This document shows, piece after piece, positions 44,508 to 52,724 of a DNA stretch of 64,000 bases. The stretch spans positions 1 to 64,000 of the forward strand of contig JBBQUM010000022.1 in assembly GCA_038212445.1 (NCBI GenBank), written 5' to 3'. The notes under the pieces are model-generated. The model had not been told where the DNA came from, searched no databases, and was given only the letters and a program-made list of their open reading frames with translations. The position numbers were made by a program, and so were the translations under genes. The stretch's first letter is position 1; each line of letters begins with the position of its first letter. The stretch is from TMP-7 sp038212445 (GTDB taxonomy: Bacteria; Acidobacteriota; Terriglobia; Bryobacterales; Bryobacteraceae).

Positions 44508-45863
44508 GTGACGTGGGAACAGGAATTGGAGTCGGCGCCAGGAACTATTCCCGCCGACGATTTGGATGTTATCCAGTTTTGTAAGGAGCAATTGGCTTTT
44601 GTTCCGGAGGAGAGACAGGCGGAGGTACTGCGGTCGGAGTCGAGTCGAGTGATTTTGAATTGCTCGAGGCAGTGGGGGAAGTCCACTATAGCGGCGGCGA
44701 AGGCTATTCATCGCGGGTATGCGAAACCGGGCTGCCTGGTGGTAGTGGCGAGTCCGACAGAGAGGCAGAGTGCGGAGTTTGTCCGCAAGGCGAGTGAACT
44801 ACTGAGCCGGATGGGCGAGAGGGTGAGGGGCGACGGAGACAACAAAGTTAGTTTGATGCTGCCGAGCGGATCGCGAATTGTGGGGCTGCCGGGCAAGGAA
44901 GGAAACGTCCGCGGATTCTCGGCGGTGTCGCTGCTGCTGATTGACGAAGCGGCTCGAGTTCCGGATTCCTTATACCGTGCGCTGCGGCCGATGCTGGCGG
45001 TTGGCGGCGGGGATTTATGGCTGATGAGCACGCCGATGGGGAAGCGCGGCTTCTTCTATGAAGCGTGGACGCACGGGGGATCGCACTGGACGCGGTTTGA
45101 ATCGCCGGTGCTTGATTGTCCGCGGATTTCGCAGGAGTTTCTGGAGGAAGAGAGACGGGAACAGGGCGATCTCTGGTTTCGACAGGAGTACTTGTGTGAA
45201 TTCGTGGACAACGGCACCCAGCTCTTTGGCCGAGACCTGGTGGAAGCTGCGTTGGAGGATATGGACTCGCGCCGGGTGCGTGGATCGGTATTCATCGGCG
45301 TGGACCTGGGGAAGATGCAGGACTTCACGGCGATTGCGGTGGTGGAGCGGGACGAGCAGGCGCTGGCCTGGATGCCGACGGTTTATCGCGACTTACGAGT
45401 GAGGCAATTGGAGCGGCTGCCGCTGGGAACGCCTTATACGCTGGTGGTTGAGCGGATCCGTGAGATCTGCGATGAGTACGCGGGGGTGGCGCGCTGCCAC
45501 CTGGTGGTGGACGCGACTGGAGTGGGCGCACCGGTGGTGGACATGCTACGGACGGCGCGCTTGCGATGCGGGATGACGGCGGTCTCGATCACTGGGGGCG
45601 ACCGAGCGGGCGGCCGGGGCGAGTCGCGCAGTGTGCCGAAGAGGGACCTACTGAGCGGGGTTCAGGTGGCGCTGGAGAAGGGGGAGTTACGGATTGGGAG
45701 GAAGCTCAAGGAGGCGGGATCGCTGGTGAAGGAGTTGATCCATATGCGCGGGGATGGCGGGCAGAGCGAGCATGACGACCTGGTTATGGCGGTCGCGCTG
45801 GCGTGCTGGAAGGCGCGGGTGGCGGAGGTTGGGCCGCAGGGGGGAAGGTTGCCGGGGATGTGA
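44508..45863 (+). CDS. Solitary terminase large-subunit-like ATPase/nuclease
   Basis: A protein of 451 residues with both halves of a phage terminase large subunit. Walker A is NCSRQWGKST with Lys58, Walker B is LLLIDEAARV with Asp146/Glu147, and the RNase-H-like nuclease has Asp266 in GVDLGKMQDFTA, Asp335 in VVDATGVG and Asp423/Asp424 in SEHDDLVMAV. No capsid, portal or tail gene is nearby, so it is not an intact prophage. GTG is the start. It could be a domesticated packaging motor, a gene-transfer-agent remnant or a defence protein. A small gene follows after 40 bp. Confidence 0.88.
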   Translation: MTWEQELESAPGTIPADDLDVIQFCKEQLAFVPEERQAEVLRSESSRVILNCSRQWGKSTIAAAKAIHRGYAKPGCLVVVASPTERQSAEFVRKASELLSRMGERVRGDGDNKVSLMLPSGSRIVGLPGKEGNVRGFSAVSLLLIDEAARVPDSLYRALRPMLAVGGGDLWLMSTPMGKRGFFYEAWTHGGSHWTRFESPVLDCPRISQEFLEEERREQGDLWFRQEYLCEFVDNGTQLFGRDLVEAALEDMDSRRVRGSVFIGVDLGKMQDFTAIAVVERDEQALAWMPTVYRDLRVRQLERLPLGTPYTLVVERIREICDEYAGVARCHLVVDATGVGAPVVDMLRTARLRCGMTAVSITGGDRAGGRGESRSVPKRDLLSGVQVALEKGELRIGRKLKEAGSLVKELIHMRGDGGQSEHDDLVMAVALACWKARVAEVGPQGGRLPGM

Positions 45864-45866
45864 GGA

Positions 45867-45891
45867 AGTGGCTAGTGGCTAGTGGCTAGTG
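45867..45891 (+). repeat. AGTGGCT tandem repeat
   Basis: Three exact 7-bp units AGTGGCT and a partial fourth lie between the terminase-like stop and the ribosome site of the next gene. Length changes here would alter spacing but not a coding frame. Confidence 0.85.
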
Positions 45892-45903
45892 AGAGGAGAC
45901 TAT

Positions 45904-46128
45904 ATGAGTATTCGAGATTTTGTTGGAGGCGGGGGGATTGGGCTGCGGATTCCGAATGGGGCTTCGATTTTGCGGTCGGATGGAGAGGTGCTGAGCGGGG
46001 CGCTTTCGGTTGAGGAGGCGCAGGCTGGGGCGGTGCGGAGGCTTCGGCGGATTGGTGAGGGTTACGCGAATGTTGGGGAATATGACCCCGTGTTGCGGGC
46101 ACACTGCCGTTTGGATAAGGAGGGGTAA
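45904..46128 (+). CDS. Small hypothetical protein downstream of terminase
   Basis: A protein of 74 residues beginning MSIRDFVGGGGIGLRIPNGA and ending in a charged segment (VLRAHCRLDKEG). The ATG has the excellent ribosome site GAGAGGAGAC. I recognise no family. A decayed copy of its middle section appears at 48299-48395. Position and co-direction suggest it is transcribed with the terminase-like gene. Confidence 0.6.
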   Translation: MSIRDFVGGGGIGLRIPNGASILRSDGEVLSGALSVEEAQAGAVRRLRRIGEGYANVGEYDPVLRAHCRLDKEG

Positions 46129-46134
46129 TTCGAT

Positions 46135-46161
46135 AGCCTCGGGAGTTGTACTCCCGAGGCT
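46135..46161. terminator. Bidirectional hairpin
   Basis: A perfect 11-bp stem AGCCTCGGGAG / CTCCCGAGGCT with a TTGTA loop lies between the convergent small gene and a PEP-CTERM gene. It lacks a long T-run, so termination may be partly Rho-dependent. Confidence 0.75.
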
Positions 46162-46176
46162 CTGAGGCGCAGAACG

Positions 46177-46821
46177 CTAGGCTTGAATTCGGATGCGCTT
46201 GGCGAATTTCGCACCGAAAGCGAGCGCGGAACCCAAAAGGAGCATTATGAGGCTCGATGGCTCGGGCGTCGAGTCGACGAGAAGCTGGTTGCCGCCGGTG
46301 TTCGTAACCGACACGGTAATGGTATGGACACCGACGTCTGCCGTGTTGAACACCAGAGTGACTAACTGCCATACCGAAGGCACAGTTGCGCCTAATGCCT
46401 GTTGGGTAGCTTCGATCTCGCCAGTTACGCTGAAATCGTAGCCCGAGGGGCCTTGATCCTGTCGCGCGGCAAATGCGAGGGAAACCGAATAGTTTTTGAA
46501 CCCGGAAACTGACAACGTTTGGCTTATCTTATCCGAGATTATGTAGGCAACATAGTTGCCGCTAAGCGCGTGGAGACCTGAATTTGAGCTGCCATTGTTG
46601 CCTGTATTGAGCGAAGGGTTCCAGACTCCCGAATTGCCCGCCTGCGTCCACTGGTTGACGTACTGATTCCAGCAGGGTTGCGCGGAATCGCAGTTTCCTG
46701 TCTGATTGACCGGATGCGCAGGGTCGATGATATCGAAGCCTGCGTTATTCAGGATAACGCTTTCGGCATGTAGCCCAACGGACAGCAGCAAGCCGATCGA
46801 GATGTACAGTATAGGCTTCAA
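46177..46821 (-). CDS. PEP-CTERM protein 1
   Basis: A protein of about 214 residues. The TTG at 46821 is preferred over a GTG at 46836 because an AGGA ribosome site lies 8 bp before it; the signal peptide then reads KPILYISIGLLLSVGLHA. The mature part is beta-rich and resembles DUF642-like carbohydrate-binding proteins (SVILNNAGFDIIDPAHP, LHALSGNYVAYIISD). The C-terminus is the sorting signal: TPEPSSLIMLLLGSALAFGA, then basic residues. It should be processed by an exosortase and go to the cell surface or matrix. Confidence 0.87.
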   Translation of the reverse strand: MKPILYISIGLLLSVGLHAESVILNNAGFDIIDPAHPVNQTGNCDSAQPCWNQYVNQWTQAGNSGVWNPSLNTGNNGSSNSGLHALSGNYVAYIISDKISQTLSVSGFKNYSVSLAFAARQDQGPSGYDFSVTGEIEATQQALGATVPSVWQLVTLVFNTADVGVHTITVSVTNTGGNQLLVDSTPEPSSLIMLLLGSALAFGAKFAKRIRIQA

Positions 46822-47344
46822 TGGATGTATCCTCACGAATTAAACTATGCGTCGCCCCAGGGTAGGTAAGATCCCGGCCTTCGCGGAGCGAATTACCCTA
46901 CATTAGAACGGAATTAACCGATTCGCATGGGGCAGAGTAAGGGTACGACGGTTCTCGATAATTTGCAAGGGCCCCATTGGTGGTTATTGCATCACAGTAC
47001 TACTGGGTCCCTCGGAATTCACGCCACGCCGCCGTTTCTTTATCCGGCGTTTCCTTATAAGGATAGGATTCTTCGATCGGGATGATACGGGGTGAGGATT
47101 TTTATTAAGGGCGTGGTCGCGGGGCACGCAGGCGAGGTTTTCAGTTCCACTAGTACTTCTCTTACCTATAAAAGATAAGCCTATCTTGCAAGTTCTTCCT
47201 TTCCTGAGTATACTCGGACAACGACTTTGTTAGAGAGTCGCCTTAGTTGTTATATATAAGACACTTAGGTCAGCTGTTCGGCGCTGGGGCTTGAGATGAC
47301 GCTGTGCAGCGATCTTTCTGCAAATCTGATCGGGGGAATTTGAA
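46822..47344. other. Gap between divergent PEP-CTERM genes
   Basis: About 520 bp with no gene I can support; both flanking genes start from here, so promoters must lie within. A perfect 12-bp palindrome TCCTTATAAGGA is at 47052-47063, and a GAGTATACTC palindrome lies near 47215. An AAGATA/TATCTT hairpin lies near 47172-47187. None matches a site I know. Confidence 0.5.
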
Positions 47345-47965
47345 ATGCTTAAGAGAATCGCAATGATTGCTTTCGCGGCAGTGGGACTGATGCAGGCCGA
47401 GTCGGTCATCGGCGGCGTTTCTGTCTTGCCAGGCGCCACGACCACCGCATATGCGGGATATGGCAGTTCGTACGCGATCGACGGCAGTTCCTCAACCGAC
47501 TATGCCTCGAATGGCGGCGCGGCAGGTACGCAGATCGCATTCGACCTCGGCGGTCTCTACCAGCTGACCACGGCGAACTATACTGACCGGACTAGCAGCG
47601 GTGGGGGCAACGGCTCGAATGCGATGGGTTTCTCCGACTACGTAACCCAGTATACATACTCGGTTTACACGGGTTACAGCGGCGGAAACACATTCACGGG
47701 CTTTCAAGGAAGCGTGACGTACAGTCACTCAACCCCGGCAGGGCCCGCAACCTTGGCTAGCTTCCAGCATTTTGGTGAGGCGCTGCCAAATGTACTTGCC
47801 CAGTATATTGTTTTCAACGTGAACACGACAAATGGTAGCAATCCAGGTGGCGCCGAATGGGCTTTCTTCGCTGAAGGTGGAGCTGTCCCGGAGCCGGCGA
47901 CATTAATGCTGGTCGGATTGACCTGCGTGGCGTTGGGCGCCGTCCGCAAAGTGCGACAGTCGTAA
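47345..47965 (+). CDS. PEP-CTERM protein 2, discoidin-like
   Basis: A protein of 206 residues with signal peptide (LKRIAMIAFAAVGLMQA). The body resembles an F5/8 type C (discoidin) domain: YAIDGSSSTDYASNG, GTQIAFDLGGLYQLTTANY and QYIVFNVNTTNGSNPGGAEW. The sorting signal is VPEPATLMLVGLTCVALGAV followed by RKVRQS. The ribosome site GGGGGAA precedes the ATG. Discoidin folds bind sugars or surfaces, fitting a matrix role. Confidence 0.87.
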   Translation: MLKRIAMIAFAAVGLMQAESVIGGVSVLPGATTTAYAGYGSSYAIDGSSSTDYASNGGAAGTQIAFDLGGLYQLTTANYTDRTSSGGGNGSNAMGFSDYVTQYTYSVYTGYSGGNTFTGFQGSVTYSHSTPAGPATLASFQHFGEALPNVLAQYIVFNVNTTNGSNPGGAEWAFFAEGGAVPEPATLMLVGLTCVALGAVRKVRQS

Positions 47966-47993
47966 CAGCAGCAGTCGATTGGTTTCATATTGG

Positions 47994-48023
47994 GCAGTCG
48001 GGCGGTTATCCAAGCCCGACTGC
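47994..48023 (+). terminator. Terminator of PEP-CTERM 2
   Basis: The arms GCAGTCGGGC and GCCCGACTGC form a 10-bp stem with a 10-base loop, followed by TTCCCTCCTC. It lies 29 bp after the PEP-CTERM 2 stop. Confidence 0.75.
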
Positions 48024-48410
48024 TTCCCTCCTCGTAGTCCCCGTCCTATCCCACTTCTTCCCACAGGATTCGGTTGGACCATGTTTACCCTCTTCGCAGA
48101 GCGAGTCCACCCTCATTCCCACCGTTCGGTTTGTGCCTAAGGCCGGGGTGTCGAATCGACCTCAAGTTCGCGCTGGGCAAGCGCGATCGACGATGGAGAT
48201 TGACTGGATTTGCAGGCACTCCCTGAGCCGTAAAGTTTGATTCCAGATATTTAGAATGCAGCGGAGAGCGCAGCGGGCTATGGGTCGAATAGCGCCGATT
48301 GCGTATTCCGAAAAGGACCCATTCCGGCCGGACGAGAGGTTGCTGAGCGTGGTTTCGGTTGAAAAGGCGTGATCGGCCGGTGCCGCGGGGGATGGTGGCG
48401 GACCGGGAAA
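48024..48410. other. Gap with a decayed copy of the small gene
   Basis: No intact gene. The stretch 48299-48395 resembles the middle of the gene at 45904-46128: TGCGTATTCCGAA against TGCGGATTCCGAA, then GCTGAGCG and TTTCGGTTGAAAAGGCG against TTTCGGTTGAGGAGGCG. The translated match (RPDERLLSVVSVEKA against RSDGEVLSGALSVEEA) is broken by a stop. Confidence 0.5.
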
Positions 48411-48440
48411 ACACAAACGCCCGCCTTGAACTGGCGGGCG
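48411..48440 (-). terminator. Terminator of PEP-CTERM 3
   Basis: The perfect arms CGCCCGCC and GGCGGGCG with a 7-base loop. Read leftwards the stem is followed by TTTGTGTTTT, a good T-run. It lies about 70 bp after the stop of the minus-strand PEP-CTERM gene. Confidence 0.8.
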
Positions 48441-48508
48441 TCGTGGCGAGATGTTTTGGGATATTGGTCTGGAATCCCCAGTAGGTTTGAGGGAAACGAC
48501 GTTGAGTT

Positions 48509-49144
48509 TTAATTCTGTTGACGTGAGCTTCGCCGCCTGTAGAGCATCGCCAGCAGCAGGATGCTTGTAGGCACTATCACCATTGATGCCGGTTCGGGAG
48601 TAACGAAGACTTGATCCAGCAGTGCGTTGCCACCGCCCCCCGTTCCGCTAAACGAAAGGAGCGGGGTGGTGGTAGATGCTGTAAAACTTAGGTTATAAAG
48701 CGCCCACACCAACGGGGCGGCTGCCAGTGCATAATTCTGTGAGGCACCGTCAATGTTCACTTGAACTGTCTGATTCGGATAATTGGGGCGCGGAGCGAGG
48801 AAGAACGCCAAGGTGTAGAACTGTCCAATATTGAAGCCGCCTAGAGTTTGTGAGATAGATCCGCCATCGCCTATCGTTGCGAACTGATTCCCATCAGGAA
48901 GGCTTCCAGCGGGCGTTTCGACGAGGCTGCCCTTCAGGGCTATGCCAGAGTTACCAGCGAAGGACCAGGGTGCCCATGACCCAGGCAAGTTGCTGGAATT
49001 GAAATAGCAATGGGCAAGGTCGCCGCAACCATTACCGATCGTGACATGAAAGGTCTCAAAGGAACCGTTTCCGACAGACTCGCTAAGAGCCAGAGGGGCG
49101 ACCGCGAGTAGGACAAGGGCGAGTTTCAGTCTTAAGCTCATCAT
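48509..49144 (-). CDS. PEP-CTERM protein 3
   Basis: A protein of 211 residues (210 from the second ATG, which is better spaced from AAGAGG). The signal peptide is LRLKLALVLLAVAPLALSES. The mature part has the DUF642-like pattern VGNGSFETFHVTIGNGCGD, LPDGNQFATIGDGGSISQTL and GGGGNALLDQVFV. The sorting signal is TPEPASMVIVPTSILLLAML followed by YRRRSSRQQ. The protein is probably surface or matrix bound. Confidence 0.87.
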   Translation of the reverse strand: MMSLRLKLALVLLAVAPLALSESVGNGSFETFHVTIGNGCGDLAHCYFNSSNLPGSWAPWSFAGNSGIALKGSLVETPAGSLPDGNQFATIGDGGSISQTLGGFNIGQFYTLAFFLAPRPNYPNQTVQVNIDGASQNYALAAAPLVWALYNLSFTASTTTPLLSFSGTGGGGNALLDQVFVTPEPASMVIVPTSILLLAMLYRRRSSRQQN

Positions 49145-49745
49145 AACCTCTTAGAAAAAACTCTTAGGAATAGGACTTAAGTTTACTTGTCGGGCCTTAG
49201 AACGTCAAGGTATAAGTCGCTGAAAAGGTTGCAATTGGTGGTACCAGGACTATTATCGGTAATTTCGGTTACCGCGACAGTGTTTCATATTACGTTTCAA
49301 ACTCGCTGGACGCCATTATGTCCAACCAGGGCGTGGGAGATTCCGACAATCTCGACTTGTTGTATCTGGGTGGCCAGTTAGTTATGAACTCGCTTCGTTT
49401 CAGAGAACGAGTCAAACCACGAAGCGCTACGCCTTGCGTGGAAGGGAAGGCACGGCCGCCCATTATCGACAAGGCATGCTCTCCTTGTTGTTGAAAGGGG
49501 CCCGCCAATGGAAATGGCCCTGCATCGAATAGAGGGCCATTTTGAAGCGGGATCTGACGGGGCTAGCTCAGGCGAGGCGTCGCCGGAGGCCGACGACTCC
49601 TAGCTCAAATCCAAACTGGTTAATAAGAGGGCGATTGGTTCGGGCGTTGGAGACAGCGAAAGGGTTTCCGTTCGATGAAAAAGTAATTTTAGGACAGCTG
49701 CTGGCGAAGGGATTGATTAAATGCGCAGCGCCGGCACTCAGAAGT
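49145..49745. other. Gap without a supported gene
   Basis: About 600 bp between two PEP-CTERM genes. Short open frames on both strands lack ribosome sites and recognisable domains. The region is AT-richer and may hold the promoter of PEP-CTERM 3 at its left edge. I see no repeat or strong hairpin. Confidence 0.45.
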
Positions 49746-50507
49746 TTAGACCTGCGTCATCGTACGCGCCCGATGGCGGCGAAATGCCAGGATCGCAAAA
49801 CCGAGGCCGGTAAGCGCCAGGGCGGCAGGTTCCGGTGCTGCGTCAAATTCGATCTGGGAGACGCCGCCTGTGTTTGAGCCCTCATTTACCAGGAAGACGC
49901 TCGGATTCCCGGTAGGAGTGGTGGCTGTGGTTGTGAAGCTTAGGGTGTAGATCTGCCACTGTCCAGGAGTGATGCTGGCGGTATTACCTTGAAGAATCCA
50001 GATCTTCTCACCATAATCTCCACTACCGGTGGCACCGTTAGCGTTCACCTGGAGGGAGAAAGTCCCGGGATTGCTGGCCGGGCTATCTGCCCGACGGGAG
50101 ACAGCGTAGGAGAAGGTGTAGGATGTGCTCGGTTGCAGAGATATTCCGGTGAGGGTTTGACCGAAGTACTGGCGGTTGTTCCCAACGGTGACGGAGCCGC
50201 CCACGCCGGTTAAGACGGTGCCGACGCCGGCGAAGGTGCTTAAGTTATTTATCCACGCAGCGTTCTTTCCCTCGTAGGCATTGAGATTGCCTCCGACGAT
50301 CCCGGTCGGGTTGATGGTGCCGTTGACGCCAGACCAACCGACAAATGAGCTGTTAAAGCACGGGTCAGGAGTTCCGCCGGCGCAGGGCCCGTCGAAGCTA
50401 TTTGCCTGTTCAAACCCAGGGTTCACGATATACGGATTCAGCGACTCCGCCCTCGCGGTGCAACAAATTGCTGCCGCGACAAACCCCAGTAGATATTTCT
50501 TACTCAT
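49746..50507 (-). CDS. PEP-CTERM protein 4
   Basis: A protein of 253 residues. The signal peptide is KKYLLGFVAAAICCTARAES. The mature part begins LNPYIVNPGFEQANSFDGPC and continues with YEGKNAAWINNLSTFAGVG and SYTFSYAVSRRADSPASNPG, a DUF642/carbohydrate-binding-module-like sandwich. The sorting signal is APEPAALALTGLGFAILAF followed by RRHRARTMTQ. It resembles protein 3 in layout (NPGFEQ / NGSFET start). Confidence 0.87.
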   Translation of the reverse strand: MSKKYLLGFVAAAICCTARAESLNPYIVNPGFEQANSFDGPCAGGTPDPCFNSSFVGWSGVNGTINPTGIVGGNLNAYEGKNAAWINNLSTFAGVGTVLTGVGGSVTVGNNRQYFGQTLTGISLQPSTSYTFSYAVSRRADSPASNPGTFSLQVNANGATGSGDYGEKIWILQGNTASITPGQWQIYTLSFTTTATTPTGNPSVFLVNEGSNTGGVSQIEFDAAPEPAALALTGLGFAILAFRRHRARTMTQV

Positions 50508-50928
50508 TTACGGCGTCTCCGAGCTTTAGCTAAGTATTCAACCGAACCAAACGAGTTTAATCGCATATGAAAGCTCAAAGCAAGCAAGATAGCTAACATC
50601 TTCAAAGAAAAGCGGTTGATGACGCATTCGCCTTTGCGGGCAGCACGAGTGGGCCTACCGGTACCGCCTTATTAGCCGGCGGGAGAAGAAAACTAGACCG
50701 TCACCGCCCTAAGTTAAAGGTAAGACGACTCTTGCATAGAGAGGCCAAGGCACAGAGATGCTGTTTGCGAGCTTCTGTTTTGGGATCCACTGGTACCGAA
50801 ACGACAAGGTTCCAAGTACCGTACCCCCTGGCTGCATCTTTACACGGCATGAGCATCCTCTTTATTCTTAGGCAGGTCGCAGTGCTCACGTGCAAAATTT
50901 GCAGCCGCTAAACGCCTTCGGAGGAATA
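50508..50928. other. Gap between divergent PEP-CTERM genes
   Basis: About 420 bp holding both promoters. No gene, clear dyad or known regulatory motif is seen, apart from the GGAGGAATA ribosome site at its right edge. Confidence 0.45.
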
Positions 50929-51642
50929 ATGTCCATGAAAACGAGAATGATCCTGGGATTATTGATGGCAGTCGCGGCGACGAACGCTTCGGCTGAATCG
51001 CTGATATTCAACGCAGCGAACCTAGCACACGGGCCCGGCATGACGCCCGGAAGTTCGTGGTCTTTTACGTTAGCTTTGAGCAACATAACGAACAGCGTCG
51101 ATCCTCAGTCGCCATGCGCATCAGGCTGCAGCGGAAAGGTGACTGTGACGACGGGGAACGTATCTTTTAATAGTGTTACCCAGAGCTATTCTGTGGGCGC
51201 TGGTACGATGTCGATTTCCCTTACCTCCGGTTCGATGTCGACGCCTCATGCGCCTGGGGTAATTACCGGACCACAGACTTTAGTTGCCCAAGGAAACATA
51301 AATCCGTTCACCCTTCAGAGCTTCGGCGGCTTCGTCATAGGACCGTCTTCAATTCCCATCACGGTGGCGCCAACGGCACTCAATACGTTTCTTTACAGCA
51401 CCCTGCTTCCGGCTTTTGGTCTTCCGACCACCGCGGACCTTGTTCCTTATTCCGGCAAGTTGAACATTTACGCTTTGTCGAGCATTGTCAACTTCAATCC
51501 CACTACCGGCAGCTTCAGTGCAGCGGACTATGCGGGAGCTCAACTGAACCTCGGATCGGCGCCCGAACCCTCGTCCTTGTCGCTAATGGGAATGGCGCTT
51601 ATCGGCATTGCTTTTAGCCTTCGAAGGGCTGTGCGAGCCTGA
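50929..51642 (+). CDS. PEP-CTERM protein 5
   Basis: A protein of 237 residues starting after GGAGGAATA. The signal peptide is KTRMILGLLMAVAATNASAES. The mature part is Ser/Thr/Gly-rich (SLTSGSMSTPHAPGVITGPQ, then FGGFVIGPSSIPITVAPTA) with a Cys pair in SPCASGCSGK. The sorting signal is PEPSSLSLMGMALIGIAFSL followed by RRAVRA. It does not share the DUF642-like start of proteins 1, 3 and 4. Confidence 0.87.
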   Translation: MSMKTRMILGLLMAVAATNASAESLIFNAANLAHGPGMTPGSSWSFTLALSNITNSVDPQSPCASGCSGKVTVTTGNVSFNSVTQSYSVGAGTMSISLTSGSMSTPHAPGVITGPQTLVAQGNINPFTLQSFGGFVIGPSSIPITVAPTALNTFLYSTLLPAFGLPTTADLVPYSGKLNIYALSSIVNFNPTTGSFSAADYAGAQLNLGSAPEPSSLSLMGMALIGIAFSLRRAVRA

Positions 51643-51664
51643 GCCCAATACATTCAAACTGAAG

Positions 51665-51698
51665 AAAGCGGAGTCGCACGACAGTGCGACTCCGCTTT
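51665..51698 (+). terminator. Terminator of PEP-CTERM 5
   Basis: A perfect 15-bp stem, AAAGCGGAGTCGCAC and GTGCGACTCCGCTTT, with a GACA loop. It is the strongest hairpin in the window and lies 22 bp after the stop. Confidence 0.9.
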
Positions 51699-51753
51699 CG
51701 TCTATAGATTTAGTTCTGGCGCCGGGGGCTTATTTAGGCTAGGTTTGGAAAAG

Positions 51754-52719
51754 ATGAATATTAGAATTTCAACTGCTGTCGTTATGGCGTTCGCAATAGT
51801 TGCGGGATGTGGCAGATGGCCTGTGGCGCGCGCAGGGACGAATAGTGAGTCACTCGGCTGCGAGGTCTTCCCGGCAGACAATATTTGGAATACCAGGATC
51901 GATAGTCTGCCAGTTGATCGGAACTCTGATGCCTACATCGGAACGATTGGCGCCGACAAGCGTATCCATCCTGATTTTCACTCCCGGTTGTGGGAAGGCG
52001 CACCTATCGGCATCCCGTACATTTTAGTAGATAGTCGCCAAGCGAAAGTGCCAGTGAAATTTAAATATTCCGAGGAAAGCGATCCCGGACCCTATCCAAT
52101 TCCTGCTGATATGCCGCTTGAGAGCAACGGCAAGGGTGATAGCCACGCGATTTTAATTGAACGAGACACCTGCAAACTCTACGAATTATTTTCCGCTGGT
52201 AAGGATGCAGACGGAAACTGGCACGCCGGTAGCGGCGCAGTGTTCGATCTACGATCGAATGGTCTACGGCGCGAGGGAATGACGTCAGCCGATGCGGCCG
52301 GGCTGCCGATCTTCCCGGGCCTGGTGCGATACTCCGAGGTGATCTCGGGCCAAATCCGTCACGCGCTCCGATTTACGGCGCCGCAAACGCGCCGAGAGCA
52401 CATTTGGCCAGCTACGCACGACGCCTCGCACTTAAACGGAGATCGGTATCCACCGATGGGCCAGCGCTTTCGTTTGAAAGCGACCGTAGACATCTCTCAC
52501 TACTCCCGGGATGCACAAGTGATTATGCTAGCTCTGAAGCAGTACGGGATGTTTCTCGCGGATAACGGGAGTCCGTGGTTTTTGAACGGATCACCGGATG
52601 GCCGGTGGCCCGATCGCGCAATTGACGATCTTAAATCGCTCCACGGTACGGACTTTGAAGCAGTCGATGAATTTTCGCTGCGTGGAGACAATAAGTCCGG
52701 CCAAGTCCGCAAAAAATAA
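51754..52719 (+). CDS. Exported protein, 'FPxxNxWN' family, paralogue B
   Basis: A protein of 321 residues from ATG 51754. The N-terminus (VVMAFAIVAGCGRWP) contains a lipobox-like VAGC, so it may be a lipoprotein. It aligns with the protein at 42997-44211 from CEVFPADNIWNTRIDSLPVD through YPIPADMPLES, GSGAVFDLRSNGL, HIWPATHDAS and YPPMGQRFRLKATVDI to FEAVDEFSL. It lacks that protein's C-terminal extension. The function is unknown; the shared HxWPAxHDAS and GQRFRLK blocks mark the likely active or binding face. It is convergent with wecB. Confidence 0.8.
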   Translation: MNIRISTAVVMAFAIVAGCGRWPVARAGTNSESLGCEVFPADNIWNTRIDSLPVDRNSDAYIGTIGADKRIHPDFHSRLWEGAPIGIPYILVDSRQAKVPVKFKYSEESDPGPYPIPADMPLESNGKGDSHAILIERDTCKLYELFSAGKDADGNWHAGSGAVFDLRSNGLRREGMTSADAAGLPIFPGLVRYSEVISGQIRHALRFTAPQTRREHIWPATHDASHLNGDRYPPMGQRFRLKATVDISHYSRDAQVIMLALKQYGMFLADNGSPWFLNGSPDGRWPDRAIDDLKSLHGTDFEAVDEFSLRGDNKSGQVRKK

Positions 52720-52724
52720 CTCGA

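Noticed and set aside
44225..44686. 153-residue frame across the dispersed element
   Set aside because: Its 'protein' is the translated element (including a GTDTV segment also seen at copy 1) plus the antisense of the terminase start.
47052..47063. TCCTTATAAGGA palindrome as a regulator site
   Set aside because: A 12-bp palindrome alone, with no partner site near other PEP-CTERM genes, is not enough to claim an operator.
49542..49877. 111-residue frame with an Arg-rich start
   Set aside because: It runs into the end of PEP-CTERM 4 on the other strand, has no ribosome site and no recognisable domain.
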